From Fuerstiella marisgermanici (GTDB lineage: Bacteria; Planctomycetota; Planctomycetia; Planctomycetales; Planctomycetaceae): a DNA stretch of 64,000 nucleotides. The notes under the pieces are model-generated. The model made no database searches and was not told the DNA's origin. It saw only the letters and a program-made list of their open reading frames with translations. Each line of letters starts with the position of its first letter. Position 1 is the first letter of the stretch. Shown here piece by piece: positions 41,465 through 50,817 of the stretch. Where the stretch lies: NCBI RefSeq assembly GCF_001983935.1, contig NZ_CP017641.1, forward strand, positions 1,550,001 through 1,614,000, written 5' to 3'. The translations under genes and the position numbers were made by a program.

Positions 41465-42643
41465 TCAGCGACCGGCCACACTCGTAACTGGAATAACCGC
41501 CAACTCGGCCGAGTTTCGGTTCGCGCCGCGACCACCATCGTTCGAATAGCCCACGTACAGTTTTCCTTGGTGTTCGATGGCGTACGGATACGACAACGCC
41601 GCTTTGGGATGTGATTCGCCGGCGTGAGGATGCTCGGCGTCGCGAATTTTGAAGACTCGGCGGAAGCTGCATTCGGCCTGGTCAGTGACGGTAATCGTCA
41701 GTGGCCAGCGGCGGTTCCGAGAATCGGCCGTCGTGTTGCCAATCAGGTAGGCTTGTCCGGTCGACAGCGTTCCGGCGTAAGGCTTCGAAGCGGTCATCGG
41801 CAGATTGCTTTCTTTCATGGTCGACCATGTCCGACCGTAATCTGCACTGCGTGAAACGAGTGCGACGGGCTGGCGAAACCGCGAAATGTTGGTGACGTGT
41901 CTTCCGTTTGCAACCACGGTCGATTCGCCCCACATCGCCATCGCAGCGGGACGCGGCACTGAGACCAAACTCCATTTTGTAAAGTCATTCCCATGACTGA
42001 TCGCGACAGCAGCCGGGTTGTTGCCGCCTCCGATTCCTTCCACGACCTGCAAACCGGCCATAATCCAGTTGCCGTCGGGCATTTTTTGAGGTTCCTGCAT
42101 CGGCCAGAAGCCGTCTTCGATAACCACGCCGTGAAACCGCCACTGGCCCGACGCTTCGTCCAGAGAATACGCTCGCGTGTGGATCTTTTTCATCCGTCCA
42201 TAGAACGCACCCTGAAAAGCCCACAGCGTTTTTGCCTGTCTGAGGAACACGCCGTGGCTGACAGCCAGATCTTCTTCCTTGCCATCATCAATCAGTTTCA
42301 CCTTCGACCACGTTTGGCCACCGTCTTCACTGACCGTGTAGTTCGCAATTTCGGAGGCAGTATTTTCTTTACCACTGTTGTGCCCGAAACTGGCAAACAG
42401 CTTCTCACCATGCCACGCTAAGGCAACGCCGTGCAGCCAGTTGAATCCGTCACGCTCGGGCTGCCGAGCTTTGATCACATGGAACTCGATGCCCTCGATG
42501 TCTGGCAAGTCGGCGGCTGCAGGCACTGGATTCGTCGCATCCCACAATGGATCCTGAGCCTTCACGCTGGCGTTGGGCAGAGCGAACGCAACGAGGCACA
42601 ACGGCAGCCAGCAGACACAGCGAGCATAGAAAGAAAATGTCAT
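41465..42643 (-). CDS. Secreted sialidase-like (BNR repeat) protein
   Basis: 392 residues with signal peptide (FYARCVCWLPLCLVAFALPN). Asp-box repeats SEDGGQTWSKV and SADYGRTWSTM mark a six-bladed propeller of the sialidase superfamily. Also GEKLFASFGHNSGKENTASE, GNWIMAGLQVVEGI and AIEHQGKLYVGYSNDGGRGA near the end. Substrate is unknown; planctomycetes have many such exo-sialidase-like proteins and most probably do not cut sialic acid. It lies between selA and the divergent NDH-2 gene. Confidence 0.8.
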   Translation of the reverse strand: MTFSFYARCVCWLPLCLVAFALPNASVKAQDPLWDATNPVPAAADLPDIEGIEFHVIKARQPERDGFNWLHGVALAWHGEKLFASFGHNSGKENTASEIANYTVSEDGGQTWSKVKLIDDGKEEDLAVSHGVFLRQAKTLWAFQGAFYGRMKKIHTRAYSLDEASGQWRFHGVVIEDGFWPMQEPQKMPDGNWIMAGLQVVEGIGGGNNPAAVAISHGNDFTKWSLVSVPRPAAMAMWGESTVVANGRHVTNISRFRQPVALVSRSADYGRTWSTMKESNLPMTASKPYAGTLSTGQAYLIGNTTADSRNRRWPLTITVTDQAECSFRRVFKIRDAEHPHAGESHPKAALSYPYAIEHQGKLYVGYSNDGGRGANRNSAELAVIPVTSVAGR

Positions 42644-42789
42644 ACGGGACTCCGGTTATCGGGATGCGAGCTATTCATAATACAGAAACGGCTCCAGCAT
42701 TGCTCGTTTCCGCTGAACCTGTTCTTCTAAGAGCTGTCCGGCATAATGAAGCAGCATAGAATTACGGTCGTACGATTAAGGAAACTGTA

Positions 42790-44073
42790 ATGGCAGAAAA
42801 GGTGCGCGTCGTGATTGTTGGCGGCGGGTTTGCAGGCCTGGCGGCGGCGAAGGGGTTGCGAAAGGCTTCGGACGTTTCGATCACCTTGATTGACCGACGA
42901 AATCATCACCTGTTTCAACCGCTGTTGTATCAAGTTGCCATGGCCGGGCTAAGTCCCGCGGAGATCGCAGCACCCATTCGAGGAATTCTGTCGCGTCAGA
43001 AGAACGTGCGCGTCCTGCAGGGGGAAGTGACTTCGGTCGACCTCGCTGAGAATGCAGTTCAAGCAGACTTCGGCGCAGTCGGATTCGACTATCTGATCCT
43101 CGCTTGCGGTGCCAATCATAGCTACTTTGGAAAACCGGATTGGGAAGAGTACGCTCCTGGCCTGAAGACGCTGGAACAGGCCACCGAGATCCGGCGCCGG
43201 GTTCTGACAGCATTCGAACGAGCCGAACGCGAAACGGATCCTGTTAAGCAAAAGCAACTGCTGACGTTTGTCGTGGTCGGCGGCGGGCCGACGGGCGTTG
43301 AGTTGGCCGGGGCGATCGGTGAAATGAGTCGCTATACGCTGGCGAAAGATTTCCGCAGCATCGATGCTTCGCTTGCTCGCGTCATTCTGATCGAAGCGGG
43401 ATCTCGCATTCTTCCGATGTTTGCCGCCGAGCTCGCCAGCAAAGCGACTCGCGACCTGGAACAGCTTGGCGTGCAGGTTTGGACCTCAAGCATGGTGACG
43501 AACATCGGTAGCAACAGCATTTCCGTCGGAACGGAGACGATTCAGGCTGCAACCGTTTTGTGGGCCGCTGGCGTGGAAGCGTCGCCTCTGGGCAGGACAC
43601 TCAAACTACCGACGGACCGTGTTGGGCGAGTGATCGTTGAGCCGGACCTGAGCGTTCCGGGTCACCCTAATATTTTCGTCGCCGGCGACCAGGCCCACTT
43701 CGACCAATCCGAAAAACCACTCCCCGGTATCGCGCCAGTGGCCATGCAACAGGGGCGATTTCTGGCGGCCAATATTCTGCGTGAACTACACGGCAAACCG
43801 CGCGAACAGTTTCAGTACTTCGACAAAGGGCAGATGGCGACGATTGGCCGCAGCCGAGCTATCACGGAAGTCGGCCGCTGGAAGTTTTCCGGCTTCTTCG
43901 CATGGGTCGTGTGGCTGGTGGTCCACATCTATTACCTGACGGGTTTTCGAAACCGCCTGTTCGTCGTGATGAGTTGGGCGTGGTCCTACTTGTCCTACCG
44001 ACGCGGTGCGAGGCTGATTGTTGAAAAGGAATGGCGGAGCCGACCGCAGGATGAAAAGCCGCCTGCCAGCTAA
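42790..44073 (+). CDS. ndh: Type II NADH dehydrogenase (NDH-2)
   Basis: 427 residues. FAD-binding VVIVGGGFAGLAAAKGLRKA, the quinone-reductase signature HHLFQPLLYQVAMAGLSP, NAD-binding FVVVGGGPTGVELAGAIGEM and PNIFVAGDQAHF, then AITEVGRWKFSGFFAWVVWL and membrane-associating VWLVVHIYYLTGFRNRLFVV at the C-terminus. It oxidises NADH and reduces quinone without pumping protons, at the inner face of the membrane. AAGGAAACTGTA precedes the ATG. Its 3' end overlaps the convergent molybdoenzyme gene by 4 bases. Confidence 0.93.
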   Translation: MAEKVRVVIVGGGFAGLAAAKGLRKASDVSITLIDRRNHHLFQPLLYQVAMAGLSPAEIAAPIRGILSRQKNVRVLQGEVTSVDLAENAVQADFGAVGFDYLILACGANHSYFGKPDWEEYAPGLKTLEQATEIRRRVLTAFERAERETDPVKQKQLLTFVVVGGGPTGVELAGAIGEMSRYTLAKDFRSIDASLARVILIEAGSRILPMFAAELASKATRDLEQLGVQVWTSSMVTNIGSNSISVGTETIQAATVLWAAGVEASPLGRTLKLPTDRVGRVIVEPDLSVPGHPNIFVAGDQAHFDQSEKPLPGIAPVAMQQGRFLAANILRELHGKPREQFQYFDKGQMATIGRSRAITEVGRWKFSGFFAWVVWLVVHIYYLTGFRNRLFVVMSWAWSYLSYRRGARLIVEKEWRSRPQDEKPPAS

Positions 44074-45323
44074 CTCACTTCAAAACGAATCGTTTCAATC
44101 TTCGCATGCCCCGACTTACGAAACGGACGCGGCATGGGTTGAGCGTGGCCATTGTTGTCAACGGTGCGACAGCGTAGCACGTACTTGCCAGCAGGCAGCC
44201 CAGGATGCAGGTGGCACCAATGAGCCTTCGACAACAGAATCGGCCATTGTTTCGGTCGACCACTGTCGTCGAAGTGCATGGTGTCCGCAGGAATCATTTC
44301 GTTCGGCAAGCCTCCGCCGAATTCCTTCGGCGCAGCAAGCAGAGTCGCGTCCTGCCAATCAGCTTTCGTAAAGTATGGATCATCGCGCGGCCATTCTTCG
44401 TCTCGCCTCGAAATCCAGACCTGCACTTTCTTCAGCCCGGAGATTCCAACCTGAGCATAGCCTGTGATCGGAATCGCTTCGTTGGCCTTGGGGTCTGTGG
44501 GAGCCGTCAGGGTTGCGCAGAAAGTTTTTAGCGGGCTGTCGACATCGTTATTCTTTTCGGCGTACGTATCGTTGGCAGCGTGAAGGTTCGACAGCACGAC
44601 GTTGTTCAACCACTTGATACTCTTAAAACCATAAGCTTCCGGCACCACCACACGAACCGGCCCGCCGCGTTCCGATGTCAGCCATTCGCCGTTGAGCTTG
44701 TAACACAAAATCACGGGCGGCAAGCCGAACGGGTCTTCCAGAATGCGACCGACTGGTAACGAACTGCGGAACATCTGCTCCGGCTTGTCGTTGTGGTAGC
44801 CATAGTAGAAAACTCGCCGCAGGTCTTCTTTAGGCTGAGTACGCCAGATGATTTCTCGCAGCGGGACGCCTTCCCAAATTCCGTTCCCCAACGGGCACCC
44901 TATGTTCAGGCAGGTCATCACTTTGGGAAACCGGACCGCATGGTCCCTGGCGAGTTCCATCAGGTCATCAAAGCGAAAGGCTGTCTCACCTTCCAGCGGC
45001 TGCTGAATGCTGGCCGGGTTGTCAGGATCACTAACGACGTTTAGCTTCCATGTGTCGCGAGTCAGCCCGACTTTTTTCTTTTCGTCTTCAGATAGCGTGT
45101 GCGGTTTCGGCTTGCCTCGGGAAACGTCCTGAAAATCGCCCGGCCGCGTGAGCCACGTTTCCAGACTTTTTAGAGCGTCCTGCAATCGCGGATCGTCTTT
45201 GTCCTGTTCGGCGAACGACGTCCCGCCAGTGAGCGATGTGGCCGTCAGAACTCCGGCTTTGACGAAATGTCGTCTTGTCAGGCGAAAGTGCTGATGTAGA
45301 AATCGCTGAACCTGGTCGTCCAT
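44070..45323 (-). CDS. Sulfite oxidase-like molybdopterin enzyme, Tat-exported
   Basis: 417 residues. A Tat signal (LTRRHFVKAGVLTATSLTGG) is followed by the oxidoreductase molybdopterin domain, with the Mo-ligand region KVMTCLNIGCPLGNGIWEGV (Cys), PLREIIWRTQPK, LNGEWLTSERGGPVRVVVPE and YGFKSIKWLNNVVLS, and a C-terminal Mo-co dimerisation domain with ITGYAQVGISGLKKVQVWIS. Such enzymes oxidise sulfite or reduce related compounds in the periplasm. The ATG at 45321-45323 is preferred to a TTG six bases earlier. Ends overlapping the NDH-2 gene. Confidence 0.9.
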   Translation of the reverse strand: MDDQVQRFLHQHFRLTRRHFVKAGVLTATSLTGGTSFAEQDKDDPRLQDALKSLETWLTRPGDFQDVSRGKPKPHTLSEDEKKKVGLTRDTWKLNVVSDPDNPASIQQPLEGETAFRFDDLMELARDHAVRFPKVMTCLNIGCPLGNGIWEGVPLREIIWRTQPKEDLRRVFYYGYHNDKPEQMFRSSLPVGRILEDPFGLPPVILCYKLNGEWLTSERGGPVRVVVPEAYGFKSIKWLNNVVLSNLHAANDTYAEKNNDVDSPLKTFCATLTAPTDPKANEAIPITGYAQVGISGLKKVQVWISRRDEEWPRDDPYFTKADWQDATLLAAPKEFGGGLPNEMIPADTMHFDDSGRPKQWPILLSKAHWCHLHPGLPAGKYVLRCRTVDNNGHAQPMPRPFRKSGHAKIETIRFEVS

Positions 45324-45485
45324 CGCCAATGCCTCACCCGGTTGACTTTCGTAACCTTCCGAGGTGCCATCGTATCTGTCGCAGGACGGCCGTCAAGTTG
45401 ACAGGATCTCAGGTCAGAACGCCTTCCGACGTAGCCAACATTCTCGGTCCCAATTCCGTACGGATCGATTTCGGCGCCGACTTGC

Positions 45486-45854
45486 TCACTCAGCAGTCCG
45501 CAAGATCTTTTCCATCTTTCGGCCCTTCGCCAACTCGTCTACCAATTTGTCCATGTAGCGAACCTGTTGCGTCAACGGAGTCTCAATCTCTTCGATCCTA
45601 TAGCCGCAGATCACGCCCTTGATAAGGTGCGCGTTCGGATTCAGCTTTGCTTTCGCGAAGAATTGCTTAAACGTGACTTTATCGTCTATCAGCTCCCGTA
45701 TCCTGGACTCGCTGAATCCCGTCAGCCACGTGATAACCTGGTGCAGCTCGTCAACAGTTCGCCCCTTCTTCTCAACCTTAGCGACGTAATGCGGATAGAC
45801 TTCAGCAAACGTCAAACTGGCGACGCGGCCATCATGTTTCTGAGTAGTCTTCAT
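45486..45854 (-). CDS. DUF2200 family protein
   Basis: 122 residues with the family start RVASLTFAEVYPHYVAKVEK, then KKGRTVDELHQVITWLTGFS, VTFKQFFAKAKLNPNAHLIK and GVICGYRIEEIETPLTQQVR, ending MDKLVDELAKGRKMEKILR. Family members are cytosolic, about 115-120 residues, and of unknown function; this copy is full length. Stand-alone gene. Confidence 0.9.
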   Translation of the reverse strand: MKTTQKHDGRVASLTFAEVYPHYVAKVEKKGRTVDELHQVITWLTGFSESRIRELIDDKVTFKQFFAKAKLNPNAHLIKGVICGYRIEEIETPLTQQVRYMDKLVDELAKGRKMEKILRTAE

Positions 45855-46042
45855 AACAGCCTTCCCAACGCGTCGCGTGACAACAAAACTGAAAGGTTAA
45901 GGATATGCGACCATCCACGAATCTGCGAGCGGTGGTTCGTTCCAATCGCATTAGTTATCGGCCCGTGCAACGGAGTCCGAACATCCAGATCGGTCAGCCA
46001 AACGAAAAAAAAACACGCGGACGCCGAAGCGCTGACAATACG

Positions 46043-46927
46043 CTATGGGTACACGGCTGTTGCCAAGCCTGTCGTGGAGTGTACTCGTTCGGCGATGGAG
46101 TTTAACTGCTGCTCTGTCAGTGAGCCGACGAACGATTCGGCGGGTTGCCGTGCGACGGTGTAGATTTGGATGAGTTTTAACTGGCCGCCTGCTGCGACGA
46201 CTTCAGCGAGCCGCTGACAGAATTCGGCGATTTCGTGGTCGTCAGGTGGAGTGCCGTGGACCGTCATGAAGAGGCTTTGGATGAGAATCGGACGCTGCTG
46301 AGCGGCCAGCGTGATGTTGTCGAGAATCTGTTGGAACGGAATCTTCGTGCGGTCAATCAGTTTGAAGTATTCTTCCGTGCCGGCATCCAGTTTGGCCCAG
46401 ATCTGACCGTTGTCTTCATCCAGTAGTTGCAGGCCTCGCTGCACGTGAGGGCGATGGAACATGGACGCGTTCGTGATCAGTACCATCTTTACGGCGTTGC
46501 TGACCGTGTCTCGTTTGACCGCGGCCGCCTGTTCGATGATATCGTCGAAGTTACGGAATGTGGTCGGTTCGCCGTCGCCGGAGAACGCGATGTCGTTCAG
46601 GCGGCGAAGAGACGTCGGCGTGTTTTCAAACTTTGGGTGTTCGAACAGTTCGCCAGACTGGACCAGTTCCAGCACGCTGCGAAGTTCGTCAAGCAGTTGA
46701 GCCATTTCGACGAATCGAGTTTCCGATTCGCTGCGACGATCGACTTGGCAGTAGATGCAGTCGAAGTTGCAGACCTTGTCAGGGTTCAGGTTGACCCCAA
46801 TCGAAACCCCTTCGCTGCGACGCGACACGACGGGGTACACAAACCGGTTGTCCTCGAACAATCGACTGTGCTGACGGTAGACGGATGCCGCCGCTGCGGC
46901 AGTTTCTGCTGGTTGCTCGCCATTCAT
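46043..46927 (-). CDS. Radical SAM protein of the COG0731 type
   Basis: 294 residues. The [4Fe-4S] cluster motif is CNFDCIYCQVDR (Cys-x3-Cys-x2-Cys) after SIGVNLNPDKV; glycine-rich DIAFSGDGEPTTF and VLITNASMFHRPHVQRGLQL bind SAM. The C-terminal part has SLFMTVHGTPPDDHEIAEFC and IQIYTVARQPAESFVGSL. Relatives include TYW1-like wyosine proteins and unassigned radical SAM enzymes; the substrate cannot be told. Divergent from the lipoprotein gene at 47065. Confidence 0.88.
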   Translation of the reverse strand: MNGEQPAETAAAAASVYRQHSRLFEDNRFVYPVVSRRSEGVSIGVNLNPDKVCNFDCIYCQVDRRSESETRFVEMAQLLDELRSVLELVQSGELFEHPKFENTPTSLRRLNDIAFSGDGEPTTFRNFDDIIEQAAAVKRDTVSNAVKMVLITNASMFHRPHVQRGLQLLDEDNGQIWAKLDAGTEEYFKLIDRTKIPFQQILDNITLAAQQRPILIQSLFMTVHGTPPDDHEIAEFCQRLAEVVAAGGQLKLIQIYTVARQPAESFVGSLTEQQLNSIAERVHSTTGLATAVYP

Positions 46928-47064
46928 GGTCGAACGTGGCTTCTGATGTTAACGGTCGGGTTGCTGATTGGCCGTGTTCGTGTTTACGGAGACGAGACGA
47001 CGGTGGTATTTTGCCGCAAACGCGTTCGCTGACCAGCGATAATACTAGAAAACGGGACTTTGCC

Positions 47065-48399
47065 ATGGCCATTCGACACATATTCCTATTGTTTGCCGTC
47101 CTGACGGCCACGGCCCTCGTCACAGGTTGCGGAAAGTCGAACTCAACCGTTTCCAGCGCCACCAGCGAAGAAGAATCTCTGCTGGGAGACATTCTGGGCG
47201 ATATCGACCTGACTGAAACCGGGCCGCCGGTTGATGACACATTGGCCGAACTGGCGGACCCAGCCGAGCCCCTCGCGTCGCTCACGATTCCTCACGACGA
47301 TGCACCGACGCAGAAACTGGAGTTGCGTCTTGCGGAAGGCGATCGCTTTCCGCTTGTTAAAACCGTTGAGCAAACTTTGGTACAGAAGTCCGACCAGTTT
47401 CCCGCCACCGCCGAAACGACGCTGACCCTGTATATGGATCTAAGCGTTGACGAAGTTCGACCGGACGCCGTTTTGCTGACCGTCAAATATACTCAGGTGC
47501 AATACGGTCACGATTTAAACGGACAGCAACTGCATTTCGATTCAAAGACTCACCAAGGTGGCCTGCCGCTCGAATTACTTCCGTATGCGGGGATGGTCAA
47601 CAACGGATTCTCGTTCTGGCTGGGCCGCGACAACAAAGTACGTGAAGTTGTCGGCTATCAGAACTTCCTGCAGCAATGCGTGGCCAACGCTCCGCCTGCG
47701 GCTCAGCAACGTTTGGTCACCGAAATGGCTAGTCGCATCGGCGAAGGCGATGGTGTGGCCGGCTTTATCGACGATTCGATTGGACTGCTTCCGTACGATT
47801 CAAACGCGAATCCAGGCAACGCGACTCAAGTGGCCGAAGGCGACGAATGGATCCGCGAACGACGCGTCGATCAGCCCGTGCCATTGCGCATAACATCAAC
47901 ATGTCGCCTTGTTTCACTAAACGACGCCACAGCGGAGATTAACATTGCCGGAAAGATCGATATCGAACCAACGGTCACTCCGGCACGGATGACGACGCCT
48001 CAGGTGACCATCACGGGCGGACGCAGCACGGGAACCTGCACCGTAGACCGAGTAACCGGGCTGCCGCGAAAGGTGACTCGCCGTGAGTACCTGAACCTGA
48101 CCGTCACGATGCCGTCCGGCAAATCGGTGCAGCAGGACAAGCAGATTCAAACAACGATCGAAACGTTCCCTAATCAGCGTCGCCCGGTTGTCGACGCGGG
48201 AACACTTCGAGCCGTTACGCCTCCGACGTTTTCAACCACGATTTCGCCGCGACACCGACCAACGGGACCGCAAGGGGCTGCTTCGCGAGCGATCCAGACG
48301 GTTTCCGGCGTCCCGGGACGCGGTCGAGCAACGACGATCCCAACCGAAGCTCCGCCACGCGTGTTGCATTCGACAGCAACTGCGGCTTACCCAGACTGA
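47065..48399 (+). CDS. Lipoprotein of unknown function
   Basis: 444 residues. IFLLFAVLTATALVTGCGKS is a lipoprotein signal (lipobox LVTGC), then an acidic linker, then a beta-rich domain with KLELRLAEGDRFPLVKTVEQ, LYMDLSVDEVRPDAVLLTVK and GKIDIEPTVTPARM, and a Pro/Arg/Thr-rich low-complexity tail. It resembles planctomycete DUF6263-like proteins, which measure resistance of a fold to hydrolysis only by inference; function unknown. ATG at 47065 is set by the signal peptide. A hairpin lies downstream. Confidence 0.7.
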   Translation: MAIRHIFLLFAVLTATALVTGCGKSNSTVSSATSEEESLLGDILGDIDLTETGPPVDDTLAELADPAEPLASLTIPHDDAPTQKLELRLAEGDRFPLVKTVEQTLVQKSDQFPATAETTLTLYMDLSVDEVRPDAVLLTVKYTQVQYGHDLNGQQLHFDSKTHQGGLPLELLPYAGMVNNGFSFWLGRDNKVREVVGYQNFLQQCVANAPPAAQQRLVTEMASRIGEGDGVAGFIDDSIGLLPYDSNANPGNATQVAEGDEWIRERRVDQPVPLRITSTCRLVSLNDATAEINIAGKIDIEPTVTPARMTTPQVTITGGRSTGTCTVDRVTGLPRKVTRREYLNLTVTMPSGKSVQQDKQIQTTIETFPNQRRPVVDAGTLRAVTPPTFSTTISPRHRPTGPQGAASRAIQTVSGVPGRGRATTIPTEAPPRVLHSTATAAYPD

Positions 48400-48575
48400 A
48401 TGTCTCCCCATCAAGGCGGGAGTATGATTCCTTCGCGTGCGGCTGGCGTTGAACTGCGCGAAGCAAATGGAAACCCCGGGGTTTCGCTTGCTTCGCCCCA
48501 ACCCCGGCCACGCAGATCGCTCCAAATGCTACAGGGAGCTATTTGGACCACAACCGTTAGACCACAACGAAAAGA

Positions 48576-48605
48576 AGGCCGGCATTGATCTAACAATGCC
48601 GGCCT
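48576..48605 (-). terminator. Perfect 12-bp terminator hairpin between lipoprotein and peroxiredoxin genes
   Basis: AGGCCGGCATTG (48576-48587), loop ATCTAA, CAATGCCGGCCT (48594-48605). On the minus strand it is followed by TCTTTTCGTTG, so it best terminates the peroxiredoxin transcript (stop at 48638), but being symmetric it may serve the convergent lipoprotein gene as well. Confidence 0.85.
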
Positions 48606-48637
48606 CTTGAATTGCCTGGTGAACGCCAGAACTCTGT

Positions 48638-49186
48638 CTAGTTCAGGGTCTCTTCGCCCTTTTTCCAGTTGCATGGGCACAGCTTGTCGGTCTGCAGAGC
48701 GTCCAGAATTCGCAGCACTTCATCGACGTTGCGGCCAACTCCCAGATCATTTACGGACAGCCACCGAAGCGAACCGTTGGGATCGATCAAGTAGACGCCG
48801 CGGTAAGCAACGCCTTTGTCTTCGTCCAAAACGTCGAATGCAGCGGACAGTCGCTGGTTGACGTCGCCGATCATTGGGAACTTTAGCTGGCCGAGGTCTT
48901 CGTGAGCGTCGCACCAGCCTTTGTGCGAGTACACACTGTCAGTGCTGGCGGTCAACAGCACCGTTTCGCGGTCTTCAAATTCGCCCAGAGCCTTGTTGAA
49001 GGCGACGATTTCGGTTGGGCAAACGAAAGTGAAGTCCAGTGGGTAGAAGAACAGACAAACCCATTTGCCGTTGTAGTCTGAAAGCTTGATGTCTTGAAAC
49101 TGATCGTCGCTGCCGTCTTTTGTGCGGTCGTAAGCCTTCAGCTCAAGGTCCAATCCGGGGGCCGCCTGGCCAACTTTGATACTCAT
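48638..49186 (-). CDS. 2-Cys peroxiredoxin (AhpC/TSA)
   Basis: 182 residues from the ATG at 49184-49186. WVCLFFYPLDFTFVCPTEIV contains the peroxidatic Cys; SVYSHKGWCDAHEDLGQLKF is the conserved middle; the resolving Cys is in LCPCNWKKGEETLN. It reduces H2O2 and organic peroxides in the cytosol with thioredoxin or AhpF-like reductants. The tail CPCNWKKGEE is typical of AhpC-type enzymes. The frame is open about 34 codons upstream, but family alignment begins at MSIKVGQAAP. Confidence 0.93.
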   Translation of the reverse strand: MSIKVGQAAPGLDLELKAYDRTKDGSDDQFQDIKLSDYNGKWVCLFFYPLDFTFVCPTEIVAFNKALGEFEDRETVLLTASTDSVYSHKGWCDAHEDLGQLKFPMIGDVNQRLSAAFDVLDEDKGVAYRGVYLIDPNGSLRWLSVNDLGVGRNVDEVLRILDALQTDKLCPCNWKKGEETLN

Positions 49187-49397
49187 CGAAATGTTCCTGT
49201 TCGTCGATTGTTGAACGCGTTGTGATTGCAAAAGCGAAAACGGCGTCGGCGTTAATTCGATGGTCCGTACCGATGCCGAACGCCACATCCGTGCGAGTGA
49301 GTATAGAAGTGAGGCGCATCACTTCAAGGCATCGCGCGGGCGAAACATGCCCGATTGCGGGGCTTACCGAAAGGTCTCGCGAACGAGAAGTTTGTAC

Positions 49398-50681
49398 CTA
49401 CGTGGCCGCCGTAATGACGTCTCGCCCAACCCACGGTCTCAGCACTTCCGGCACGACCACGCTGCCGTCGGCCTGTTGGTAATTTTCGAGGATCGCAATG
49501 ATGGCTCGCGCACACGACACCGCCGTGCCGTTTAGCGTGTGGACAAACTGAGTCCCCTTTTTCTCTTTAGAGCGGCAGCGAATATTCAGCCGTCTGGCCT
49601 GGTAGTCGGTGCAGTTAGAAGCCGAAGTGACTTCGCCATAGCTGCCGCCATCGCCGCGACCCGGCATCCATGCTTCCAGATCGTACTTGCGATAAGCGGG
49701 GCCGCCGAGGTCACCAGTTGCGGTATCGATCAGCCGATAGTGCAGACCAAGCGCCTGAAAGATCTCTTCTTCGATTCGGACGATCTCCTGTTGCATCGCA
49801 TCGGATGCTTCGGAGTTCGGGGCGGTGAAGGCAAACATTTCCACCTTCGTGAACTGATGCACTCGATAAATGCCTCGAGTCGCTCGACCATGTGCGCCGG
49901 CTTCGGTACGAAAACAGTGCGACAAACCGGCGAACTTCAGCGGCAGGTCTTCAATGTCCAGCAGTTGGTCCTTGAGTGCTCCGCCGAGTGTAATTTCAGC
50001 CGTTGCGACGAGGCTTAAATCGGTTTCCGCGACGCTATAGATCTGAGTTTCATCGCCGCGCGGATTGAAGCCGATTCCTTCCAGCACAGAATCGCGAGCC
50101 AGGTCCGGCGTGGTGTACAGCGTGAAGCCTTCGCTGCGCAACTTTTGCATGGCAAACTGCACGAGTGCCAGTTCCAGCATCACGGCGTCGTTTTTCAGGT
50201 AATAGAACCCGTGCCCGGCGACTCGCGAACCGGCTTCGAAGTCGATCAGGTCCAGCTTTGCCGCAATGTCGACGTGATCCAGCGGTGTGAAGTCGAAGGC
50301 CGGCTTGTCGCCGCTGAGATGCACTTCGCTGGCATCGTCCTCGCCACCCACCGGCACGTCCGGGTGAGTCATGTTGGGAATCAGGGCCTGCTGTTCGCGA
50401 AGCTGAGCGTCCAACTCTTTTTGAGCGGCTTCCGCTTCCGAAATTTGCGTCCGTAACGCTTTGCCTTGTTCGATCAGAGCGGGCCGTTCGTCGGCAGATG
50501 CTTTGGGGATCTTTGATGAGACTTCATTCTGTTGACGACGCAGTTCGTCGCCTTCCGCATTCAGCTTATTGCGTTCTTCGCGCAGGCGGATGACGGCGTT
50601 GAGGTCCACGGTGATGCCGCGTGCTTTACAATTTTGCTCAACGGCATCGCGGTTGTCGCAGATAAACTGCAGGTCCAGCAT
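49398..50681 (-). CDS. serS: Seryl-tRNA synthetase
   Basis: 427 residues, full length for bacterial SerRS. N-terminal antiparallel coiled-coil arm (residues 30-100, with VIRLREERNKLNAEGDELRR), then class II motifs: motif 2 FRTEAGAHGRATRGIYRVHQ, YDLEAWMPGRGDGGSYGEVT, CRSKEKKGTQFVHTLNGTAV and motif 3 near AIIAILENYQQADGSVVVPE. Charges tRNA(Ser) and tRNA(Sec), so it also feeds the selA-selD pathway nearby. Confidence 0.97.
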   Translation of the reverse strand: MLDLQFICDNRDAVEQNCKARGITVDLNAVIRLREERNKLNAEGDELRRQQNEVSSKIPKASADERPALIEQGKALRTQISEAEAAQKELDAQLREQQALIPNMTHPDVPVGGEDDASEVHLSGDKPAFDFTPLDHVDIAAKLDLIDFEAGSRVAGHGFYYLKNDAVMLELALVQFAMQKLRSEGFTLYTTPDLARDSVLEGIGFNPRGDETQIYSVAETDLSLVATAEITLGGALKDQLLDIEDLPLKFAGLSHCFRTEAGAHGRATRGIYRVHQFTKVEMFAFTAPNSEASDAMQQEIVRIEEEIFQALGLHYRLIDTATGDLGGPAYRKYDLEAWMPGRGDGGSYGEVTSASNCTDYQARRLNIRCRSKEKKGTQFVHTLNGTAVSCARAIIAILENYQQADGSVVVPEVLRPWVGRDVITAAT

Positions 50682-50817
50682 TAGAGTTTGTCCTTGGTAT
50701 TCGTTTGGCGACTGGCCCCAAAAGCTGGTGCTGTCTTACTCGACTTCGCCAGATGTCTTCGTGAATCGCTGCCCGCAAGGGATTTTTATAAATCCCAATG
50801 AGGCGTCCTTCCGGATG

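Noticed and set aside
41400-41465. Possible tRNA-Sec gene next to selA
   Set aside because: The gap is too short and shows no cloverleaf.
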